A DNA stretch of 64,000 nt from Bullera alba (Eukaryota > Basidiomycota > Tremellomycetes > Tremellales > Bulleraceae), in NCBI GenBank assembly GCA_001600095.1, contig BCIX01000001.1:3435198-3499197 (forward strand), given 5' to 3'. Shown piece by piece: positions 58,443 through 64,000 of this stretch; position 1 is the first letter of the stretch; every line of letters starts with the position of its first letter. The notes beneath the pieces are model-generated. The model was not told the origin of the DNA and made no database searches. It was given only the letters and a program-made list of their open reading frames with translations. The translations under genes were made by a program, and so were the position numbers.

Positions 58443-61400
58443 ATGAGCAGCACCGCAGGACCTTCCCAGATCGCTGGCAGCGTAGGTCTATACATACTCG
58501 TGTAGACTCAGCTGACACCCCTAAGGCATCTGCGCCGCAATTCCGCACCTTCACCTCGTTTGACATCGAAGAGGTCAGAGACGTTGAGGATGAGACGCAG
58601 AGCCCGGCTTTTATCAGAGTGGGTCTCCGCGGCCCGCCTTGTGCTCTACCATCTCTGACCTATACTCCAGAGCCTAAGACCGCCAGTTGTAGTCACGCCC
58701 ACGTCCGCACATTCCCCCCTCGAACCGTCGTTGATCCTATCGTCCTCGACGCACATCACTATCCTGGACCGGCATTTTACACCGACTCGCACCTTTCGAG
58801 CATGGGAGGAGAATGGGAAATGTACAGCTCTGATCGAAGCAGGAGGGCTGCTTGTTGGGATTGGCGAGGATGAGGGCAGTCGATACCCCGTTCTGAAGAT
58901 CTGGGATCTTACGAGGGACGAGAAGCGGCGGGCCAATAGTGGGCCGGTGCTGATGCGGAATGTGAGGATACAACACGGTCAACGACCTCATCCAGTGAGT
59001 ACTCTCCGCTATGGGACATGGAGCATCCCTGCTGAATAGGGCAACAGGTGTCTGCGATAGCTCTGACCTCCAACCTGTCACATCTGGCAATTGGACTTGG
59101 AGACGGAACAGTGCTGCTCTATCGGCATCTATTACAATCTCTCAGCACCTCTCCGACGGCATTGACATCCCTCCCGAAGGCTAGAGTCATTCACGAGTCC
59201 CCAGAACCGGTCACCGGTCTTGGATTCCGAGAAGCGACTCCTACCTCGAGAGCCAGTGCCCCAGACTCTGACAAAGCCAACGCCGGCCAATTGAGTCTGT
59301 TCGTTGTAACGACAAACAGAGTTCTTTGCGCTTCAGCATCGGGACGGGGAGGTGATGCCAGAACGATAGATGAACGGGGTGCTGGTCTCGGGTGTGCCTG
59401 CATGAGCTGGGACAGGAGCGAGCTCATCGTTGCTCGGGATGAGGGTATAGATCTTTACGGTCCCGGAGGCAGAGGAAGGTGTTACGCCTATGAAGGTGAG
59501 TACCCTCGTACATACAACAGCGGAGCTAATCCCGCCTCTGACAGGCCCAAAGTCATCCGTCGCAGTGTATAGGCATAATCTGATAATCACATCCCCCTCT
59601 TTCATCCCGACAGCCAACTCTGCCTCGGCCACTGTACGGAATCACGTCAAAAAGGATCCTACGAATGGATCCGATATAGCCAAAGTCACAGTCTTTGATA
59701 TAATGAACAGTATCATCACCTATTCTGGCACGTTCAGAGAAGGCGTCCGAGGGGTCTTCTTCCAGTGGGGCGAGATCTTTGTCTTGGGTTCAGACAGCAA
59801 AGTGGGTTATATCGATCTTGCGGGACGAATGCAGTGTGCCCCATACTGACCAACGGACAGCTTTCCCGACTTGATGAACACTCTACCTCTGCCAAGCTGG
59901 AGGTGCTGTATAAGCGTAACCAATATAAACTCGCCATTCAGTTGGCAGAGTCACAAGGCATGGGCGACGTTGGCATGGCCGACATCCGCCGGAAGTACGG
60001 AGACTACTTGTACACCAAGGGCGACTTCGACGGGTCTACGGACCAGTTTGTGCAGACTCTGGGTCACCTTCAGCCATCCTATGTCATCAGAAAGGTGAGC
60101 TGAGACTCCCAGTCGACGAATCACAGCGCACTGACCTTTTGCAGTTCCTGGACGCCCAACGGATACCCAATCTCACGGAATATCTGCAGCAGTTGCACGA
60201 AAGAGGACTCGCCAATCCGGATCACACGACTTTGCTGCTCAATTGCTACACCAAGACAGGCGACCGCGACAAGCTTGACAGCTTTTTGAAAGCCGAAGTA
60301 GGCAAGTCTGGGGCGTCATCGACATCCGTCGACATCGATGAGCTGCCTTTCGACCTGGACACTGCGATTCGCGTTTGTCGACAGGCTGGATTCTACGAGC
60401 ATGCCAGCTATCTCGCCAAAAGATGGGGACGACATGAGGATTACCTCCGGATACAGATTGAGGATGCGGAGAAGTACGAAGAGGCCTTGGAATACCTGCG
60501 CTCGCTGGGTCATGCTGCGGTGAGTCCCCATATCGTCCTTGGTATAATGTAGCTGATTAAATTTGGCCCCAGTGCCAGGAGAATCTAGATATATATGGTC
60601 GGGCCCTGCTGCAACATGAGCCAACTGTAACGACCGAGCTCCTGATCGACTTATGCTCTGGTCAACTTGGCAGAAGACCGACTAAAAAGCAGCCGGCCAA
60701 GAGTAACAGCACCGAGGAGCCAAAAGCAAATGGTGCTTCTGGTCCCGCTATGCTGTCCTACCTGGGAGTCAACAAGGTCACAGGTCTATTCCTGGGCGAC
60801 GCCTCGAGCACTGCTGCGGGGCCGACCTCGCCGACTGTGGAGACCAACGGCAAAGACGAAGTGTCGGAGATACAGCACGCGTTGAAGGAAGCGACTCTAT
60901 CCGAGGACTTGAACCACTATGTGCCACCATCGCCGCAGACGTATTTCGCCCACTTCGTCGATCATCCTGATCACTTTGTGGCATTCCTGGAAGCGGTCGC
61001 TCAAAATCTTTGGTCCCAGTCATCGGCGAAGATATCTACTTCGGCCAGTAACGGACATGCCGAGCGAAGAGCGATCGAGGTCCAACAAACAAATGAACCC
61101 GGAGCTCAGGATCAACAGGCAGTATGGAATACACTTCTTGAGCTATACCTCAGTCCCGCCGACCCGTCCATAGGCACAAGATCAAAGCAGTACGAGGAGC
61201 GGGCATTGGCCATCCTTCGCGACTCTGGGAAGAAGTACGATCCGGTGCATGCCCTGATTCTCTGCTCGACGGCCGGGTTCAACGAGGGCATGGTGGATCT
61301 GTGGGAGTCTATGGGGATGTACGAGGACATCCTACGCTTCTACATGGATACGCCAACGGATTCGTCCATAAATCCGAATGCGAGACACCCGTCAGACGAA

Positions 61401-62097
61401 GTTCTGCGCTACTTGGACGTCTACGGACCGGACCACCACCACCTGTATCCTCTTGCGTTGAGATACCTCACATCTTCTCCCGAAATTGTCAGTCGCCAAT
61501 CTTCGGCGATTCCTCGTATACTGCAGATCATCGACGAAGAGCATATCCTACCTCCACTAGCTGTGGTCCAGCTATTGTCCCGAAACGGCGTGGCGTCCGT
61601 CGGTCTCGTCAAGGAATGGCTCCGAGCCAAGGTCTCGGAGACGAGGCAGGACGTCGAGAGCGACAAACATCTCGTGGAGAGCTACAGGAACGAGACCAAG
61701 GAGAAGGAAGGGCAGCTCAAGACGCTGGCCGATCCCACCGCGCCAGAGACGTTCCAAGTCACGCGATGTGCATCGTGCAGTGGACAGCTCGATTTGCCAA
61801 GCGTGCATTTCATGTGCAAACACTCGTACCACCAGAGGTGAGCAGTAGGCCGAATGGATGGGTTGTGCTATACTGACGTTTGTTCACAGGTGCTTGTCCG
61901 ATTCGGAGCCAGAGTGTATCTTGTGCGCGAGGCAGCATTCGATCATTCGAGAAGTGAGAAGAGGTCAAACCAGGCTGGCAGACCGACACGACCTGTTTGT
62001 TAACGAAGTTCACGAGGCGGAGGACGGGTTTGCTGTTGTGGCAGGCGCATTTGGTCGAGGTTTGATGGGGCGGCAAATAACTAGTGCGCCTTCGTAG
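58443..62097 (+). CDS. VPS11: HOPS/CORVET subunit Vps11 (Pep5)
   Basis: Core tether subunit for endosome and vacuole fusion. First exon 39 nt (MSSTAGPSQIAGS), then FRTFTSFDIEEVRD. The beta-propeller includes LKIWDLTRDEKRR, VSAIALTSNLSHLAIGLGDG and VLLYRHLLQ. The alpha-solenoid includes LEVLYKRNQYKLAIQLAESQ, YLYTKGDFDGSTDQFVQTLG, FLDAQRIPNLTEYLQQLHER and HTTLLLNCYTKTGDRDKLD. The C-terminal RING-H2 is CASCSGQLDLPSVHFMCKHS then YHQRCLSDSEPECILC, as in Vps11. Stop TAG 62095-62097. About seven exons. Convergent with BET4, only 75 bp between stops, so 3' ends probably overlap. Confidence 0.96.
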
Positions 62098-62172
62098 TTG
62101 AAAAGAAGCAGCGAGTCTGTCATGCTGCCCAGTATGCATACAGTATGCACCGCACTGAATCGCACATTAGAG

Positions 62173-63574
62173 TCATACAAGTCCTTTGGCTATGGCCTCG
62201 TTAGTTTGGGAACCGATGGCAGGCAAATCGACTCACCCATATCGACATATCGCGCAGATCGATCTGCATCAATTTCGGCGAGCCGCTCCAGCGTCTTTGC
62301 CGACTCTGCCTTGAGGGTGTCTGCCTCACTATGATCTGTGGTGAGATCGACGAGTTGCAGCGAGTAGTGAACAAGAGCAAGCATGCACCCTATACATAGG
62401 TCAGCGCAGACTCAACAATATTGCCTTTCTAGTGGCCTCACATCTCGAGTCGGGAGCTTCTTCTAACAACTCCTTGGTTTGTTTTAGCTCTTGCCGCAGA
62501 ACGTCGACATTCGGTTCTACGATGGGTGAGGGTCAGACCGAGAAGTTCCCAGCCGATAGAACCTCACCCTGACCGATCAGCCATCGGTGATATAGCCATC
62601 CCGACTGATCTCCCGGGTCCGTCCATAAAGCTTGCTGAACCAGTTCTAGCTCTGTTTTCTGATCAGTGACGGCACAACGAATACGAAATGACTTGCATCA
62701 CCTTGGCTTCTCCGCTTCGTCTTCTCTTCTGCACTGAAGCCCTCCCACAGGCTTCCTAGCAATTTTGACCTGCAGTGCCACGCCGAGAAGTTGGAGAAGT
62801 TGGCTTCAATCTTCTTCTGGGTGTACCGCAGCTCGTCCTCCTCTGCCCGCTGGGGTTTGAAAGAATCTGGCAAGGATCTAGTCACATAACGACGGTAGTC
62901 CCACGCATGGACTTGGCGCCTTTGGTCAGCGTGTTCCGCCCAGTCGGCTCCAAGGTCAGCTTACAGTTCCGAGCGTCGACGTCCAGCATCTTCTCTATCA
63001 ACATCAATTCCATCTTCCAGAACTCGTTCCTCCACCCTTCCGATCCCTCAGGACCCAATGGAACAGACTCGAGGCACCACTTCCGATGACTCCAGATCCA
63101 ATACACCTTCGGGTGGACTTGGAGGTATGCCGTGGTCAGCCTCAAATCCGCCGTCAGAAGCTTGACGATCTCTTCGGCGGTCCTAAAAAGATCGACGCGA
63201 CCATGAGCTTCGAAAGAGTGATGCGGAGACATCAGACTGACGATGCAGGGAACAGCCCTTTGAGCAAGATATGCCGTCGGTAATTCCATATAGTGTAGAA
63301 CTCCGGATTGAGGTCCAACAATGACGTTGTCCGACCAAACGCCTCCATGCTGTAGTCTTGGTTCCGTTTCTGCCCAAGTCATCAGTCGTTATCAGGATAA
63401 TGGATACGTACGCGCTGGAGCACATCATCCTGTAGAGAGGTATATGCTTCGATCTTGGACACCTCCTTCTGTCGTTTGGCTTCCGCCGCTTGAGCGGAGA
63501 GTCTTGAGCGCTTCACGCCGTGCTGCTGTACTGTCAGTGCGCATCTTGGTAACGTCGATGTCCTTACTCGCCAT
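62173..63574 (-). CDS. BET4: Rab geranylgeranyltransferase alpha subunit (Bet4)
   Basis: With Bet2 and Rep it prenylates Rab/Ypt GTPases. The spliced protein begins [20 protein letters not shown], then [15 protein letters not shown]. Prenyltransferase alpha repeats: [52 protein letters not shown], and [19 protein letters not shown]. The last of these ([12 protein letters not shown]) is the Rab-GGTase version, not the farnesyltransferase one. Joining M (63574-63572) to HGVKR needs a 49-nt intron with a GC donor (63571-63523) that contains CTGAC and ends CAGCAG. The 3' end uses a final intron before AKGLV and stops at 62173. The alternative start MASKDIDV would shift frame and lose HGVKR. Confidence 0.9.
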
Positions 63575-63942
63575 TGCGTAGAGGGTATATCGTGGCGACG
63601 AATTGCTGTCTGGGGGTCCCTCAGGTAGTTTTGGGCTACAGAAGCTTGACAGAAGCTGAATGCCCTCCGTTATCCACCGCCCTGGGCCCATGCACAATGC
63701 TTCGACCGCGAGCGCTCGATCATGGACATGCGGGGCCCCCGCCGCTGCCTAGATTGATTCCGCTCTTTGCCACCGTGAGCTTGTGATTGTGTTTCGCCTT
63801 TCCGATGTGGCCCAGTCAAGGACCCTTGCTGTGCCTTGCATTCAACTTGCTTCTAACTGTTCCAACTTGGGTCCAACTCTGTTAGCAAAAGCCAGAGCAG
63901 AGATCATCTGACACTGTCGAGGTCTGGATTACCTACGACACA
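63575..63942. promoter_or_regulatory. Divergent promoter between BET4 and the next gene
   Basis: Spacer of 368 bp with a C/T-rich stretch (CTTGCATTCAACTTGCTTC, 63833-63851) and TCCAACT repeats just before the ATG at 63943. No TATA box. Confidence 0.4.
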
Positions 63943-64000
63943 ATGACAGAGTGAGTCGCTGTGGGGCTAGAACAGTGCAGGCACCGTCGCTCACTGTTGA
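63943..64000 (+). CDS. Start of an unidentified gene, cut by the window end
   Basis: ATGACAGA directly followed by a canonical GTGAGTCGCTGTGG donor; context ACACAATGA suits a fungal start. The first exon would be 8 nt. The next exon lies outside the window, so the product is unknown. Confidence 0.35.

Overview
The window reads as nuclear chromosome from a basidiomycetous yeast, most likely a tremellomycete of the Cryptococcus/Kwoniella type. Almost every gene is cut by several short introns (about 45 to 100 nt) with GTGAGT-like donors and a CTGAC/CTAAC branch-like motif just before the AG. The families found (SAGA, TFIIH, TFIIA and NuA4 subunits, CSC1 channel, Bet4, Vps11) are eukaryotic, and their best-matching motifs are fungal. 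I see no rRNA, tRNA, transposon, CRISPR array or prokaryotic-style operon. Genus and species cannot be fixed by reading alone. All gene coordinates below are genomic spans from start codon to stop codon that include introns; exon joins were worked out by eye from frame, splice motifs and family conservation.

Layout, 1-20 kb: a partial CreC/WDR20-like WD40 gene (-) is divergent from an NAD(P)-malic enzyme (+). A promoter-rich gap with AP-1/CRE-like sites and a TATA box leads to a His/Gly/Thr-rich repeat protein with a CsbD-like start. Then come a small cupin (-), REV7 (+), the scavenger decapping enzyme DcpS (+), a GatC-like protein (-), IWR1 (+), the tRNA t6A dehydratase (-), TFIIH subunit TFB2 (+) and SAGA subunit SGF29 (-).

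20-31 kb: a CSC1/OSCA-type channel (-), a gene-poor 1.95 kb interval, then a tandem duplication of a small unknown membrane-protein gene (-) with a divergent small ORF (+). The second copy of this unit has lost its start codon and carries a stop in the companion ORF. An F-box/WD40 protein (-) and a cytochrome-b5-domain protein (-) follow.

31-64 kb: RAD50 (+), free methionine-R-sulfoxide reductase (-), FCF2 (+), EPL1 (+), TFIIA large subunit TOA1 (-), the RNA cytidine acetyltransferase KRE33/NAT10 (+), a very large C1-zinc-finger scaffold protein (-), VPS11 (+), Rab geranylgeranyltransferase alpha subunit BET4 (-), and the first codons of one more gene (+).

The genes are mostly housekeeping and do not form a pathway cluster, though functional echoes exist: chromatin and transcription (SGF29, EPL1, TFB2, TOA1, IWR1), DNA repair (RAD50, REV7), RNA modification and rRNA processing (KRE33, FCF2, Tcd), and membrane traffic (VPS11, BET4). 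The most unusual signals are introns that sit inside or directly after start codons, the decaying tandem duplicate at 25-28 kb, and the repeat protein at 5.5-7.0 kb.
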